Origin: Pseudomonas sp. SORT22
GTDB taxonomy: Bacteria; Pseudomonadota; Gammaproteobacteria; Pseudomonadales; Pseudomonadaceae
Direction of reading: 5' to 3'
Length of the DNA stretch: 64,000 nt
Assembly: GCF_018417635.1 (NCBI RefSeq)
Contig: NZ_CP071007.1
Span: 4,898,501 to 4,962,500 of the forward strand
Positions 21,010 to 30,292 of the stretch are shown here, one piece after another (within the stretch, counting starts at the first letter, position 1; each line of letters begins with the position of its first letter). The notes under the pieces are model-generated. The model saw nothing but the letters and a program-made list of their open reading frames with translations. It did no database searches and was not told the DNA's origin. The position numbers and the translations under genes are program-made.

Positions 21010-22461
21010 ATGCATCAACTGACCCTGGCCGAGATCGCCCGCGGACTCGCCGACAAGAAGTTTTCTTCCGAAGAGCTGACCCGCGCCCTGTTGGCGCGCA
21101 TCAACCTGCTCGACCCGCAAATCAACAGCTTCATCAGCGTCACCGAAGACCTGGCCATCAGCCAGGCCCGGGCCGCCGACGCCCGCCGCGCCGCCGGCGA
21201 GAGCGGCGCCCTGCTCGGTGCACCGATCGGCCACAAGGACCTGTTCTGCACCCAGGGCATCCGCACCAGTTGCGGCTCGAAGATGCTCGACAACTTCAAG
21301 GCGCCGTACGACGCCACCGTGGTCAGCAAGCTGGCCGAAGCTGGCGCCGTGACCCTGGGCAAGACCAACATGGACGAATTCGCCATGGGTTCGGCCAACG
21401 AGAGCAGCTACTACGGCGCGGTGAAAAACCCGTGGAACCTCGAACACGTGCCGGGCGGTTCGTCTGGTGGCTCGGCGGCCGCGGTTGCCGCGCGCCTGCT
21501 GCCTGGCGCCACCGCTACCGACACCGGTGGTTCGATCCGACAGCCGGCAGCGCTGACCAGCCTGACCGGGCTGAAACCGACCTACGGTCGGGTTTCGCGC
21601 TGGGGCATGATTGCCTACGCCTCAAGCCTCGACCAGGCCGGCCCGCTGGCCCGCACTGCCGAAGACTGCGCGCTGCTGCTGCAAGGCATGGCCGGTTTCG
21701 ACGCCAAGGACTCCACCAGCATCGACGAACCGGTGCCGGACTACAGCGCCAGCCTCAACGCCTCGCTCCAGGGCCTGCGCATCGGCCTGCCGAAGGAATA
21801 CTTCGGTGCCGGCCTCGACCCGCGCATCGCCGACCTGGTCCAGGCCAGCGTCAAGGAGCTGGAAAAGCTCGGCGCGGTGGTCAAGGAAATCAGCCTGCCG
21901 AACATGCAGCACGCCATCCCGGCCTACTACGTGATCGCCCCGGCGGAGGCCTCGTCCAACCTGTCGCGTTTCGACGGTGTACGTTTCGGCTACCGCTGCG
22001 AGAGCCCGGTCGACCTCACCGACCTGTACAAGCGCTCCCGCGGCGAAGGCTTCGGCCCTGAAGTACAGCGCCGGATCATGGTCGGGGCCTACGCCCTGTC
22101 AGCCGGTTACTACGATGCCTACTACCTGCAGGCACAGAAAATCCGCCGCCTGATCAAGAACGACTTCATGGCGGCGTTCAACGACGTCGACGTGATCCTC
22201 GGCCCGACCACGCCAAACCCGGCCTGGAAGATCGGCGCCAAGAACAACGACCCGGTCGCCGAGTACCTGGAAGACTTCTACACCATCACCGCCAACCTCG
22301 CCGGCGTGCCAGGTCTGTCGATGCCGGCCGGTTTCGTCGATGGTCTGCCGGTTGGCGTGCAGCTGCTGGCACCGTATTTCCACGAAGGCCGCCTGCTCAA
22401 CGTCGCGCACCGCTACCAGCAAGTGACTGACTGGCACACTCGCGCACCTAACGGCTTCTGA
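21010..22461 (+). CDS. gatA: Asp/Glu-tRNA amidotransferase subunit A
   Basis: Glutaminase subunit of GatCAB, an amidase-signature enzyme that releases ammonia from glutamine for transamidation. The 483-residue protein has the Ser-cisSer-Lys triad: Lys76 in IGHKDLFC, Ser151 in PGGSSGGSA and the nucleophile Ser175 in [10 protein letters not shown]. It begins 16 bases after gatC and is followed by gatB after 11 bases. Confidence 0.98.
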   Translation: MHQLTLAEIARGLADKKFSSEELTRALLARINLLDPQINSFISVTEDLAISQARAADARRAAGESGALLGAPIGHKDLFCTQGIRTSCGSKMLDNFKAPYDATVVSKLAEAGAVTLGKTNMDEFAMGSANESSYYGAVKNPWNLEHVPGGSSGGSAAAVAARLLPGATATDTGGSIRQPAALTSLTGLKPTYGRVSRWGMIAYASSLDQAGPLARTAEDCALLLQGMAGFDAKDSTSIDEPVPDYSASLNASLQGLRIGLPKEYFGAGLDPRIADLVQASVKELEKLGAVVKEISLPNMQHAIPAYYVIAPAEASSNLSRFDGVRFGYRCESPVDLTDLYKRSRGEGFGPEVQRRIMVGAYALSAGYYDAYYLQAQKIRRLIKNDFMAAFNDVDVILGPTTPNPAWKIGAKNNDPVAEYLEDFYTITANLAGVPGLSMPAGFVDGLPVGVQLLAPYFHEGRLLNVAHRYQQVTDWHTRAPNGF

Positions 22462-22472
22462 GGGATCACCAC

Positions 22473-23918
22473 ATGCAATGGGAAGTTGTCATCGGGCTGG
22501 AGATTCACACCCAGCTCGCCACCCAGTCGAAGATTTTCTCCGGCAGCGCCACCACTTTCGGCTCCGAGCCGAACACCCAGGCCAGCCTGATCGATCTGGG
22601 CATGCCCGGCGTACTGCCGGTGCTCAACCAGGAAGCGGTGCGCATGGCCTGCATGTTCGGCCTGGCCATCGATGCCGAGATCGGCCAGCACAACGTGTTC
22701 GCGCGCAAGAACTACTTCTACCCCGACCTGCCCAAGGGCTACCAGATCAGCCAGATGGAACTGCCGATCGTCGGCAAGGGCCACCTGGACATCGCCCTCG
22801 AAGACGGCACGGTCAAGCGCGTCGGCATCACCCGTGCGCACCTTGAAGAAGACGCCGGCAAGAGCCTGCACGAAGACTTCAGCGGCTCCACCGGCATCGA
22901 CCTCAACCGCGCCGGCACCCCGCTGCTGGAGATCGTCTCCGAGCCGGACATGCGCAACGCCAAGGAGGCCGTGGCCTACGTCAAGGCCATCCACGCCCTG
23001 GTGCGCTACCTGGGCATCTGCGACGGCAACATGGCCGAAGGCTCGCTGCGTTGCGACTGCAACGTCTCGGTACGCCCCAAGGGCCAGGCCGAGTTCGGTA
23101 CCCGCTGCGAGATCAAGAACGTCAACTCGTTCCGCTTCATCGAGCGCGCGATCAACACCGAAGTGCAGCGCCAGATCGAGCTGATCGAAGACGGCGGCCG
23201 GGTCATCCAGGAAACCCGCCTGTACGATCCGAACAAGGACGAGACCCGCTCCATGCGCAGCAAGGAGGAAGCCAACGACTACCGTTACTTCCCCGACCCG
23301 GACCTGCTGCCGGTGGTCATCGAAAGCGCCTTCCTTGAAGAGGTGCGCGCCACCTTGCCGGAACTGCCACCGCAAAAGCGTGAGCGCTTCCAGAGCCAGT
23401 TCGGCCTTTCGGCCTATGACGCCAACGTCCTGGCGACCAGCCGCGAACAGGCCGACTACTTTGAACAAGTGGTCGGTGTGTGCGGCGACGCCAAGCTTGC
23501 CGCCAACTGGGTCATGGTCGAGCTGGGCAGCCTGCTGAACAAGCTGGGCCTGGAAATCGACCAGTCGCCGGTCACTGCCGAGCACCTGGGCGGCATGCTC
23601 AAGCGCATCCTCGACAACACCATCAGCGGCAAGATTGCCAAGGTGGTGTTCGAGAAGATGGCCGCCGGCGACGGCGATGCCGACCAGATCATCGAAGCCG
23701 AGGGCCTCAAGCAGGTCACCGACAGCGGTGCGATCGAGAAGGTCCTGGACGAAGTGCTGGCCGCCAACGCCGAGCAGGTCGAGCAATACCGCGCTGCGGA
23801 TGAAGCCAAGCGCGGCAAGATGTTCGGCTTCTTCGTCGGCCAGGCCATGAAAGCCTCCAAAGGCAAGGCCAACCCGCAGCAAGTGAACCAATTGCTCAAG
23901 AGCAAGCTCGAAGGGTAA
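22473..23918 (+). CDS. gatB: Asp/Glu-tRNA amidotransferase subunit B
   Basis: Kinase and transamidase subunit that activates and amidates the tRNA-bound Glu or Asp. The 481-residue protein starts [17 protein letters not shown] and contains the GatB cradle motifs ([38 protein letters not shown]) and the C-terminal YqeY-like tail domain that binds tRNA. A long reverse-strand frame across the gene is a GC-rich shadow. Confidence 0.98.
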   Translation: MQWEVVIGLEIHTQLATQSKIFSGSATTFGSEPNTQASLIDLGMPGVLPVLNQEAVRMACMFGLAIDAEIGQHNVFARKNYFYPDLPKGYQISQMELPIVGKGHLDIALEDGTVKRVGITRAHLEEDAGKSLHEDFSGSTGIDLNRAGTPLLEIVSEPDMRNAKEAVAYVKAIHALVRYLGICDGNMAEGSLRCDCNVSVRPKGQAEFGTRCEIKNVNSFRFIERAINTEVQRQIELIEDGGRVIQETRLYDPNKDETRSMRSKEEANDYRYFPDPDLLPVVIESAFLEEVRATLPELPPQKRERFQSQFGLSAYDANVLATSREQADYFEQVVGVCGDAKLAANWVMVELGSLLNKLGLEIDQSPVTAEHLGGMLKRILDNTISGKIAKVVFEKMAAGDGDADQIIEAEGLKQVTDSGAIEKVLDEVLAANAEQVEQYRAADEAKRGKMFGFFVGQAMKASKGKANPQQVNQLLKSKLEG

Positions 23919-23934
23919 TCGCGTCGCCTGCTAA

Positions 23935-23977
23935 ATCGCGGGTCAAGTCGGGGCGCCGCACCGACTTGACCCGCGAT
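23935..23977. repeat. REP-like palindrome after gatB
   Basis: Perfect 17-base arms (ATCGCGGGTCAAGTCGG and its complement) flank a nine-base centre. The same core, CGCGGGTCAAGTCG, recurs in the larger palindrome at 44099-44182, so this is a member of a dispersed extragenic family. It may also stabilise or end the gatCAB transcript. Confidence 0.8.
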
Positions 23978-24003
23978 GGCCACCCTACGGAGCATCTGCA
24001 TAC

Positions 24004-24375
24004 ATGTGGCGTCCCCTCAGCGCACTCGCGCTTTTCACCCTGCTGGCCGGCTGCGCCAGCCACGATATCGACCCCCGCGGTTACGACAAGACCGGCACCG
24101 CCTCCTATTACGGCTCCCGTCACCACGGTAAGCGCACCGCCAGTGGCGAGCCTTTCAACCAGCACGGCATGACCGCCGCCCACCGCAGCCTGCCCTTCGG
24201 CACGCGGGTCAAGGTCACCAACCTCAACAACGAACGCAGCGTCGTGGTGCGCATCAACGACCGCGGCCCGCATACCCGTGGCCGGCTGATCGACCTGTCG
24301 CGCGCCGCCGCGGATAAACTCGGGATGATCCGTAGCGGAACCGCGCGCGTACGGGTACAAAGTCTCAGCGATTGA
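24004..24375 (+). CDS. RlpA-like lipoprotein with double-psi beta-barrel
   Basis: A short 123-residue lipoprotein: signal peptide ending in the lipobox LAGC (Cys17), then one double-psi beta-barrel domain with the RlpA motifs GTASYYG, RTASGE, NQHGMTAAHRSLPFGTRVKVTNL and NDRGPHTRGRLIDLS. RlpA acts as a septal lytic transglycosylase on denuded glycans; this copy lacks the SPOR domain that targets full-length RlpA to the septum, so its role may differ. It stands alone after the gatB palindrome and is followed by the exchanger gene after 20 bases. Confidence 0.9.
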   Translation: MWRPLSALALFTLLAGCASHDIDPRGYDKTGTASYYGSRHHGKRTASGEPFNQHGMTAAHRSLPFGTRVKVTNLNNERSVVVRINDRGPHTRGRLIDLSRAAADKLGMIRSGTARVRVQSLSD

Positions 24376-24384
24376 CCTGACCCC

Positions 24385-24398
24385 GGAGCCCGACCATT
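24385..24398 (+). promoter_or_regulatory. Ribosome binding site and candidate ATT start of the antiporter gene
   Basis: GGAG, seven bases, then ATT in frame with the antiporter; no ATG or GTG exists between the in-frame TGA at 24378 and the TTG at 24438. The CTG codons at 24405, 24429 and 24432 have no ribosome binding site. Confidence 0.5.
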
Positions 24399-25481
24399 TT
24401 CGACCTGGCCGCTTTACCCACTTTCAGCCTGCTGCAGTTGAGCATCGGCCTGCTGTTGCTGATCGCCGGCGCCGAACTGCTGGTGCGCGCCGCCCTGCGC
24501 CTGGCCGCCAGCCTGCAAGTGCGGCCATTGATCATCGGCCTGAGCCTAGTGGCATTCGGCAGCAGCGCGCCGCAACTGACCGTCAGCCTGCAGGCGGCCT
24601 ACACCGGCGCGCCGGATGTCGCGGTCGGCAGCGTGATCGGCAGTAACATCTTCAACATTCTCGTGACCCTGGGCCTGGCCGCGCTGATCATCCCGCTGCG
24701 GGTCTCGCGCCAGCTGGTTCGCCTGGATATCCCGCTGATGATCGCCGCGAGCCTGGCGGTGTACCTGCTGGCCTTCAACGAACTGCTCGGGCGCCTGGAA
24801 GGAGCCCTGCTGCTGTGTGGCCTGTTCGGCTACCTGGCGATCCTCTGGCACCAGTCCCGCCACCACGCGCGCACCTACCCGTCCCCCGGACCGCGCCCGC
24901 AGCGTGGCGGCCGGTTCTGGCTCGGTAGTGTGCTGCTGATGCTGGCCGGGCTTGGCCTGCTCAGCCTGGCCGGTCATCTGCTGCTGGAGGCAGCGGTAGA
25001 GGTGGCGCAAGACCTGGGCCTGTCAGAGCGGGTCATCGGCCTGACTGTGGTCGCGGTCTGCACCTCGCTACCGGAACTGGCCACCTCGCTGATCGCCGCC
25101 CTGCGTGGCGAGCGGGAGATCGCCGTGGGCAACGTGATCGGCAGCAACCTGTTCAACCTGCTGGCGGTGCTCGGCCTGACCGCGTTGGTCGCCCCCGAGC
25201 CGCTGTCGATCTCGCCCAATGCCCTGGCCTTCGACCTGCCGGTGATGCTCGGGGTCGCGGTGCTGGCGCTGCCGGTGTTCTACTCCGGTTACCGGGTGAC
25301 CCGCGCCGAAGGGCTGGTGTTCCTCTGCCTGTATCTGGCTTATGGTCTGCATGTGGTGGCCTTCACCACCGGCATGCCGCTGGCCAGCCGACTTGAAAAA
25401 CTGATGCTGTTCTACGCATTGCCAGCACTGGGGGCGTTGCTGCTGTACACCACCCTGCGTGCCTGGCGCCGCCAACACTAA
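24396..25481 (+). CDS. Calcium/sodium antiporter (CaCA family), possible ATT start
   Basis: Inner-membrane cation exchanger. Two inverted alpha-repeats are visible: GSSAPQLTVSL...GSVIGSNIFNILVTLG and TSLPELATSL...GNVIGSNLFNLLAVLG, the ion-binding signatures of the family (YrbG/ChaA-like). The canonical first helix seems to start upstream of the first conventional codon (TTG, 24438): the frame is open from a TGA at 24378, and GGAG (24385-24388) lies seven bases before an ATT at 24396 (IFDLAALPTFSLLQLS). I give the ATT start (361 residues) as the better model; TTG would give 347 residues with no ribosome binding site. Confidence 0.85.
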   Translation: MFDLAALPTFSLLQLSIGLLLLIAGAELLVRAALRLAASLQVRPLIIGLSLVAFGSSAPQLTVSLQAAYTGAPDVAVGSVIGSNIFNILVTLGLAALIIPLRVSRQLVRLDIPLMIAASLAVYLLAFNELLGRLEGALLLCGLFGYLAILWHQSRHHARTYPSPGPRPQRGGRFWLGSVLLMLAGLGLLSLAGHLLLEAAVEVAQDLGLSERVIGLTVVAVCTSLPELATSLIAALRGEREIAVGNVIGSNLFNLLAVLGLTALVAPEPLSISPNALAFDLPVMLGVAVLALPVFYSGYRVTRAEGLVFLCLYLAYGLHVVAFTTGMPLASRLEKLMLFYALPALGALLLYTTLRAWRRQH

Positions 25482-25491
25482 GGAAAACAAC

Positions 25492-25869
25492 ATGGGCGAC
25501 AACAACAAATCCGGCGAACAGGTTCGCCGCCAGGTCATGGGCGATGCCTTCGTCGATCGCGCTTTGAGCAATGCCACCGACTTCAGCCAGCCGCTGCAGG
25601 ACTTCGTCAACGAACATGCCTGGGGCAGCGTCTGGAGCCGCGAAGGCCTGCCGCTGAAAACCCGCAGCCTGATCACCCTCGCCGCCCTCACCGCACTCAA
25701 ATGCCCGCAGGAGCTCAAGGGCCACGTGCGTGGCGCCCTGAACAACGGTTGTACGGTCGAGGAAATTCGCGAGGCGCTGCTGCACTGCGCGGTGTACGCC
25801 GGCGTGCCGGCAGCGGTCGATGCCTTTCGCGCCGCCCAGGAAGTGATCGACAGCTACCCGCAGAGCTGA
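25492..25869 (+). CDS. Carboxymuconolactone decarboxylase-family protein
   Basis: A 125-residue protein of the CMD/AhpD-like family, close to PcaC type (SREGLPLKTRSLITLAALTAL, LKGHVRGALNNGCTVEEIREALLHCAVYAGVPAAVDAF). It lacks the CxxC pair of AhpD peroxidase partners, favouring the decarboxylase branch, but no other protocatechuate genes are near, so the substrate is uncertain. ATG at 25492 follows AAGGA. Codons 4-6 form the perfect A-rich motif AACAACAA (25501-25508). Confidence 0.85.
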   Translation: MGDNNKSGEQVRRQVMGDAFVDRALSNATDFSQPLQDFVNEHAWGSVWSREGLPLKTRSLITLAALTALKCPQELKGHVRGALNNGCTVEEIREALLHCAVYAGVPAAVDAFRAAQEVIDSYPQS

Positions 25870-25891
25870 TCGATCACTTGCGCCAAGGCCG

Positions 25892-27265
25892 TCAGTTGCT
25901 GACGACGACGGCCTTCTGACTTTTCTTCTTCAGCCAGAACGCCACACCCAGGGTGGCGATCCAGGCCGGGATCAACATCACCGAAATGCGGATCGGCGGG
26001 GTCAGGTACATCACCACCAGAATCAGCCCGATGAACGCCAGGCACAGGTAGTTGGTCACCGGGTGGCCCCAGCTCTTGTAGAAGGTCGACTCGCCCGACG
26101 CCTGCTTGGCGCGGCGGAATTTAAGGTGGGTAATGCTGATGCTGGCCCAGTTGATCACCAGCGCCGAAACCGCCAGGGCCATCAGCAGGCCGAAGGCTTC
26201 GCCCGGCATCAGGTAGTTGATCAGCACGCACAAGCCGGTGGCCAGGGCAGAAACACCGAGGGCCGTCAGCGGCACGCCACGGCGGTTGACCTTGAGCAGC
26301 GCACGCGGCGCGTCACCCTGGCTGGCCAGACCGAACAGCATGCGGCTGTTGCAGTACACGCAGCTGTTGTACACCGACAGCGCGGCGGTCAGTACCACCA
26401 CGTTGAGGATGGTCGCTACCAGGTTGCTGTCCAGGTTGTGGAAGATCATCACGAACGGGCTGCCGCCCTGCACCACCTTCTGCCACGGGTACAGCGACAG
26501 CAGCACCGCCAGGGCGCCGATGTAGAAAATCAGGATGCGATAGACCACCTGGTTGGTGGCACGCGGAATGCTGTGGCGCGGGTTGTCGGCTTCGGCAGCG
26601 GTGATACCGACCAATTCCAGGCCGCCGAAGGAGAACATGATCACCGCCATGGCCATCAGCAAACCGCTGAAGCCATTGGGGAAGAAGCCGCCGTACTGCC
26701 AGAGGTTGGCGACACTGGCGTCCGGCCCGCCATTGCCGCTGGCCAGCAGCCAGGCGCCAAAGCCGATCATGCTGACGATGGCGATGACCTTGACCAGGGC
26801 GAACCAGAACTCCATTTCGCCGTAGACCTTCACCTGGGTGAGGTTGATCAGGTTGATCACCACGAAGAAGATCGCCGCCGTCGCCCAGGTCGGGAAGTCC
26901 GGCCACCAGTACTGCACGTAGATACCCACGGCCGTCAGCTCGGCCATGCCGACCAGCACATAGACCACCCAGTAGTTCCAGCCGGAAACAAAACCGGCGA
27001 ACTCGTTCCAGTAGCGGTGGGCAAAGTGGCTGAAGCTGCCGGCTACCGGCTCGTCGACCACCATCTCGCCCAGCTGGCGCATGATAAAGAACGCCATCAG
27101 GCCGGCAATCGCATACCCCAGCAGCACGGCCGGACCGGCCATCTGGATGGTCTGGGCAATACCCAGGAACAGGCCGGTACCGATGGCGCCACCCAGGGCA
27201 ATCAACTGGATATGGCGATTCTTCAACCCGCGCTGTAATCGCTCTGGGGGGTTCTGTTCTTGCAT
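25892..27265 (-). CDS. aroP: Aromatic amino acid permease AroP
   Basis: A 457-residue APC-superfamily transporter with about 12 membrane segments that imports Phe, Tyr and Trp by proton symport. The whole length follows E. coli AroP closely: LKNRHIQLIALGGAIGTGLFLG at the start, VDEPVAGSFSHFAHRYW, GWNYWVVYVLVGMAELTAVG, GGLELVGITAAEADNP and LSVYNSCVYCNSRMLFGLA. CycA or other AAT transporters are more distant alternatives. It is 52 bases downstream of the AEC carrier on the same strand. Confidence 0.9.
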   Translation of the reverse strand: MQEQNPPERLQRGLKNRHIQLIALGGAIGTGLFLGIAQTIQMAGPAVLLGYAIAGLMAFFIMRQLGEMVVDEPVAGSFSHFAHRYWNEFAGFVSGWNYWVVYVLVGMAELTAVGIYVQYWWPDFPTWATAAIFFVVINLINLTQVKVYGEMEFWFALVKVIAIVSMIGFGAWLLASGNGGPDASVANLWQYGGFFPNGFSGLLMAMAVIMFSFGGLELVGITAAEADNPRHSIPRATNQVVYRILIFYIGALAVLLSLYPWQKVVQGGSPFVMIFHNLDSNLVATILNVVVLTAALSVYNSCVYCNSRMLFGLASQGDAPRALLKVNRRGVPLTALGVSALATGLCVLINYLMPGEAFGLLMALAVSALVINWASISITHLKFRRAKQASGESTFYKSWGHPVTNYLCLAFIGLILVVMYLTPPIRISVMLIPAWIATLGVAFWLKKKSQKAVVVSN

Positions 27266-27317
27266 GAAATGTCCTTGAAGGTGGAAGGCAGTGTTGGCTT
27301 TATTGTCGGCACAGAAT

Positions 27318-28259
27318 CTAGATCCAGCCGCCCCACTGCAAGAGGAAAATGCCGATATTCGTGGTTATGGCGGCCATCAGCGTAGTAATTACGATGATCG
27401 AGGCGGCCAGTTCATGGTTACCGTTGGCCGCGCGGGCCATCACATAACTGGCCGCGGCGGTCGGGCTGCCGATGTACAGGAACAGGATACCCAGCTCCGC
27501 GCCGCGAAAGCCGCAAAGCCAGGCCGCCAGGGTGCCGATCACCGGCAACCAGATCATCTTCACCAGGCTGGCGCTGACCGCCAGGCCACCGCTTTCGCGC
27601 AGTGACGCCAGCGACAGGGTACCGCCAATGCAGATCAATGCCAGCGGCAGGGTCATCTGCGCCAGGTAATCACCGGAGGTCAGCAACCAGTTGGGCAGCG
27701 GCACTTGCCCGTAGGCCATGGGCGTGGCGAGCAGCACGCTGATGATCAGCGGGTTGCGCAGGATACTCTTGCAGATGCTCCAGGGGTCGGACTTCATGCT
27801 CGGGCTGTACACCGCCAGCACCACCGACGACAGCGAGTTGTACAGCAGTATCACCAGGCCGGCGAGGATCGCCCCCAGCGAAATGCCGTAATCGCCATAC
27901 ATGCTTGCCGCCAGTGCCAGGCCGATAACCCCGTTGTTGCCGCGAAAGCCGCCCTGGGTGTAGATGCCGCGGTCTTCACGCGGGCAGCGCCACAGGGCGA
28001 AGCCCCAGGCCAGGGCAAAACTGCCCAGGGTGGCGACCACGAAGAACACCAGCAGCCCGGGCTTGACCGCCGCCGTCAGGTCGGCGTGGTAGATCCCCAA
28101 AAACAGCAGAGCCGGCATGCACACGTTGAACACCAGCGACGAGGCGGTGTGGATGAAGCCATCGTTGATGGCCTTGATGCGTTTGAGCAGCACGCCCATG
28201 AACAGCATGGCGAACACCGGCGCCGTGATGTTCAGCGTCTGGATAAAGAGGGCGAGCAT
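27318..28259 (-). CDS. AEC-family transporter (auxin efflux carrier type)
   Basis: A 313-residue inner-membrane protein with about ten hydrophobic segments, including NNGVIGLALAASMYGDYGISLGAILAGLVILLYNSLSSVVL and IGGTLSLASL. Bacterial AEC members export or import malate, malonate and other small anions; the substrate cannot be read here. It is divergent from the SOS-controlled unit at 28.4 kb and upstream of aroP. Confidence 0.85.
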   Translation of the reverse strand: MLALFIQTLNITAPVFAMLFMGVLLKRIKAINDGFIHTASSLVFNVCMPALLFLGIYHADLTAAVKPGLLVFFVVATLGSFALAWGFALWRCPREDRGIYTQGGFRGNNGVIGLALAASMYGDYGISLGAILAGLVILLYNSLSSVVLAVYSPSMKSDPWSICKSILRNPLIISVLLATPMAYGQVPLPNWLLTSGDYLAQMTLPLALICIGGTLSLASLRESGGLAVSASLVKMIWLPVIGTLAAWLCGFRGAELGILFLYIGSPTAAASYVMARAANGNHELAASIIVITTLMAAITTNIGIFLLQWGGWI

Positions 28260-28350
28260 GCAGGGTGGTCCCGATGGCTGTCGTTAGGGGGCTAATGATA
28301 CGTCAGCCACCGATTGATGAATCGTATTCCTGTGTAAGAAAAAAGAGTTG

Positions 28351-28378
28351 TTGACGTAGGAAATGGTTTGGATATGAT
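28351..28378 (+). promoter_or_regulatory. Sigma-70 promoter of the phospholipase-like operon
   Basis: TTGACG (28351-28356), a 16-base spacer and TATGAT (28373-28378) match the -35 and -10 consensus well. The LexA box starts eight bases after the -10, over the expected transcription start. Confidence 0.8.
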
Positions 28379-28386
28379 CGAAACAA

Positions 28387-28402
28387 CTGTACATACATAC
28401 AG
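28387..28402 (+). promoter_or_regulatory. LexA box (SOS operator)
   Basis: CTGTACATACATACAG has the exact CTG-N10-CAG form with alternating TA/CA centre and lies in an AA..TT extended context, as in gamma-proteobacterial SOS boxes. It covers the predicted +1 region of the promoter just upstream, the classical place for repression. I found no other site of this quality in the window. Confidence 0.85.
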
Positions 28403-28441
28403 TTATTCAGGTAAATCCATGACATCTCAAAGGAGTTGAAT

Positions 28442-30082
28442 ATGTCAGGTATGCAAACTGGACTGCACGCCCAAAAGGCGCTCGCCACCACCGTGGTCGC
28501 CGACCTCGACGCCCTGTTCAGCGTCAGCGGCATCAACATTCCCGGCCCTGACGCCCGCCTGGTGCTGGTGCTCGACGGCCATCACACGATCAAATACCAC
28601 CGCCTTGGCCTGGCGGCCAAACCGCCTGCCAGTGGCAAGCCGGTACTGCGCTTCGAAGGCGGCGAACACACCGCCATCGGCGACAACACCCTGCTGCGCT
28701 TCAGCCACGACAGCGCGCCGATCCCGGCCTGGAAAGTCGCCCTGCACCTGGCCAATGGCCTGAGCCTAAGCTACGGCCAGATCGTCGCCCTGGGTGGTGA
28801 TTTCTATGGCATTCCCGAGCGGCCGATTGCCGATGGCGCCACAGCCGAAGAACGCGTTGAACGTTTTGCCGCCGCCTTTGATTCGCTGGCCGTGCTTCCC
28901 GCCTCCCGGGAAGAAGCCGGCAAGATCCTCGCGGTCATGCAGCGGGAAATCGCCGCCGCCAACCAGGCGATCAAAGACGGTCGCCAGCCTCATGAAGCCT
29001 ACGACCAGTTGGGCGACACCCTCTCGGAAGAGTGGAACAAGATCACCGGCGGCGGCAGTTTCGTCTCGCCGATGTTCCCCCTGGGTCGCTATCTCAAGCT
29101 GGCCGCCAGCAACTGGGACCACTTCGGTGAATGGGCGCTGCTGGCGTATGTCGCCGGCCATACCGCCGCCTTGCGCCAGGCCGTGAAAGCTCGCGCCAGC
29201 GGCGATGACGGGCAGCTGGAACTGGCCTACGCGATGAACGCCTTCGCCGACCACTTCCTCACTGACCTGTTCTCCGCCGGCCACGTGCGGGTACCGCGCA
29301 AGGCGATCAAGGACAACGTCACCCCGGCCGATCTCGGCTCGCTGATCTCGCGCTTCATGCACGATGAAGACAGCAAGTACGGCCTGGTGCTGCGCAATGC
29401 CCAGGGCGATACCTGGCGCGGCTATGGCGACAAGCGCTACTTCGACAGCATCGACGTCGCCAACCGCAAACAGGTGGGCCTGGCGGTGCAGAAGTCTGCC
29501 GATGAGATCTTCCAGGCATTCGACACCGGCAACCTGCCGGCGCCGACAGCCTATGGTGCGCTGCGCATCGCCGCTGACTTGCAAGCTGCCGTGGAAGGAC
29601 AGGTGCCAGGCAACTTCGCCCCACTGTTTACCCTGCGCAACGGCAAGCTGATGCGCCGCGCCGACGTCAACAACCTCAATGACCCGGCGCAGATCGACAA
29701 CTGGTGGGGCTGGAGTACCTACCTGCTGCTCAAGGACTACAGCCCGAACAAACCCACCGGCTACCTCGATGCCCCTGCCAGCGCCCCGAGCATTCACGCC
29801 GACGGCTGGCAAACCCAGGTACCGAGCCAGCCCAACTGGCTGCCCGGCCATGCCGTGCGTTATGCGGTGAGCGTGGTCAACGGTTTCAACGAGTCCTACA
29901 TTGGCCCGTGGAGCGACTACGCCGAACTGACCGAGCGTTTCCAACCGACCCTGACGGTGCCGCTGGATACCTCCGGCAAGTCGGTATCGCGCAATCTGTT
30001 CCGCCAGTTCCGCGGCGGCTCGCCGGAACTGATCGCCTCGCTGGATGCGGGCACCACGACCTATATCGATCAACAGCCGTGA
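28442..30082 (+). CDS. Zinc phospholipase C/P1-nuclease-like protein under LexA control
   Basis: A 546-residue protein resembling zinc-dependent phospholipases C of the S1/P1 fold. The core motif HFLTDLFSAGH supplies His271-x3-Asp275-x5-His281, the same spacing as the zinc ligands H118-D122-H128 of Bacillus cereus PLC. Upstream NWDHF (His227) and AGH (His240), and downstream FMHDEDSKYG, are further candidate ligands. The C-terminal about 100 residues (from GHAVRYAVSVVNGFNES) look like a fibronectin-III-type beta domain. There is no signal peptide or membrane segment. ATG at 28442 follows AAAGGAG by six bases. Expression should rise on DNA damage. Function is inferred from motif spacing, not a search. 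Confidence 0.75.
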   Translation: MSGMQTGLHAQKALATTVVADLDALFSVSGINIPGPDARLVLVLDGHHTIKYHRLGLAAKPPASGKPVLRFEGGEHTAIGDNTLLRFSHDSAPIPAWKVALHLANGLSLSYGQIVALGGDFYGIPERPIADGATAEERVERFAAAFDSLAVLPASREEAGKILAVMQREIAAANQAIKDGRQPHEAYDQLGDTLSEEWNKITGGGSFVSPMFPLGRYLKLAASNWDHFGEWALLAYVAGHTAALRQAVKARASGDDGQLELAYAMNAFADHFLTDLFSAGHVRVPRKAIKDNVTPADLGSLISRFMHDEDSKYGLVLRNAQGDTWRGYGDKRYFDSIDVANRKQVGLAVQKSADEIFQAFDTGNLPAPTAYGALRIAADLQAAVEGQVPGNFAPLFTLRNGKLMRRADVNNLNDPAQIDNWWGWSTYLLLKDYSPNKPTGYLDAPASAPSIHADGWQTQVPSQPNWLPGHAVRYAVSVVNGFNESYIGPWSDYAELTERFQPTLTVPLDTSGKSVSRNLFRQFRGGSPELIASLDAGTTTYIDQQP

Positions 30083-30096
30083 TAAGGAAATCACTC

Positions 30097-30288
30097 ATGA
30101 GCATTACCCTGAACATTGAGCTGGCGTCGGGCCAGTCCCTCAAGGATGTACCCCTGGAGCTGCTGCGCGATGGCGTGGTGGTGGGTCGGGCCAAGCTGGC
30201 TGAAAGCGGCAAGGTGGTATTCGATGCCGCGCCCGGGGCCGGGCAACTGGCAGTGCGGGTGGATCGAACGATCCTCGGCGGCAAATAA
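30097..30288 (+). CDS. Small 63-residue protein, SOS operon partner
   Basis: Hypothetical protein encoded 14 bases after the phospholipase-like gene with AAGGA before its ATG. It is predicted to be beta-rich and compact (LNIELASGQSLKDVPLELLRDGVVVGRAKLAES), with no signal peptide, cysteine or membrane span. Co-transcription from the LexA-controlled promoter is implied by spacing and by the palindromic terminator right after it. It could be an immunity protein, chaperone or carrier-domain partner; nothing in the sequence decides. Confidence 0.7.
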   Translation: MSITLNIELASGQSLKDVPLELLRDGVVVGRAKLAESGKVVFDAAPGAGQLAVRVDRTILGGK

Positions 30289-30292
30289 ATTG

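Noticed and set aside
22413..23891. 492-codon open frame antisense to gatB
   Set aside because: Low-complexity composition typical of GC-rich shadow frames, no ribosome binding site, and full overlap with a certain core gene.
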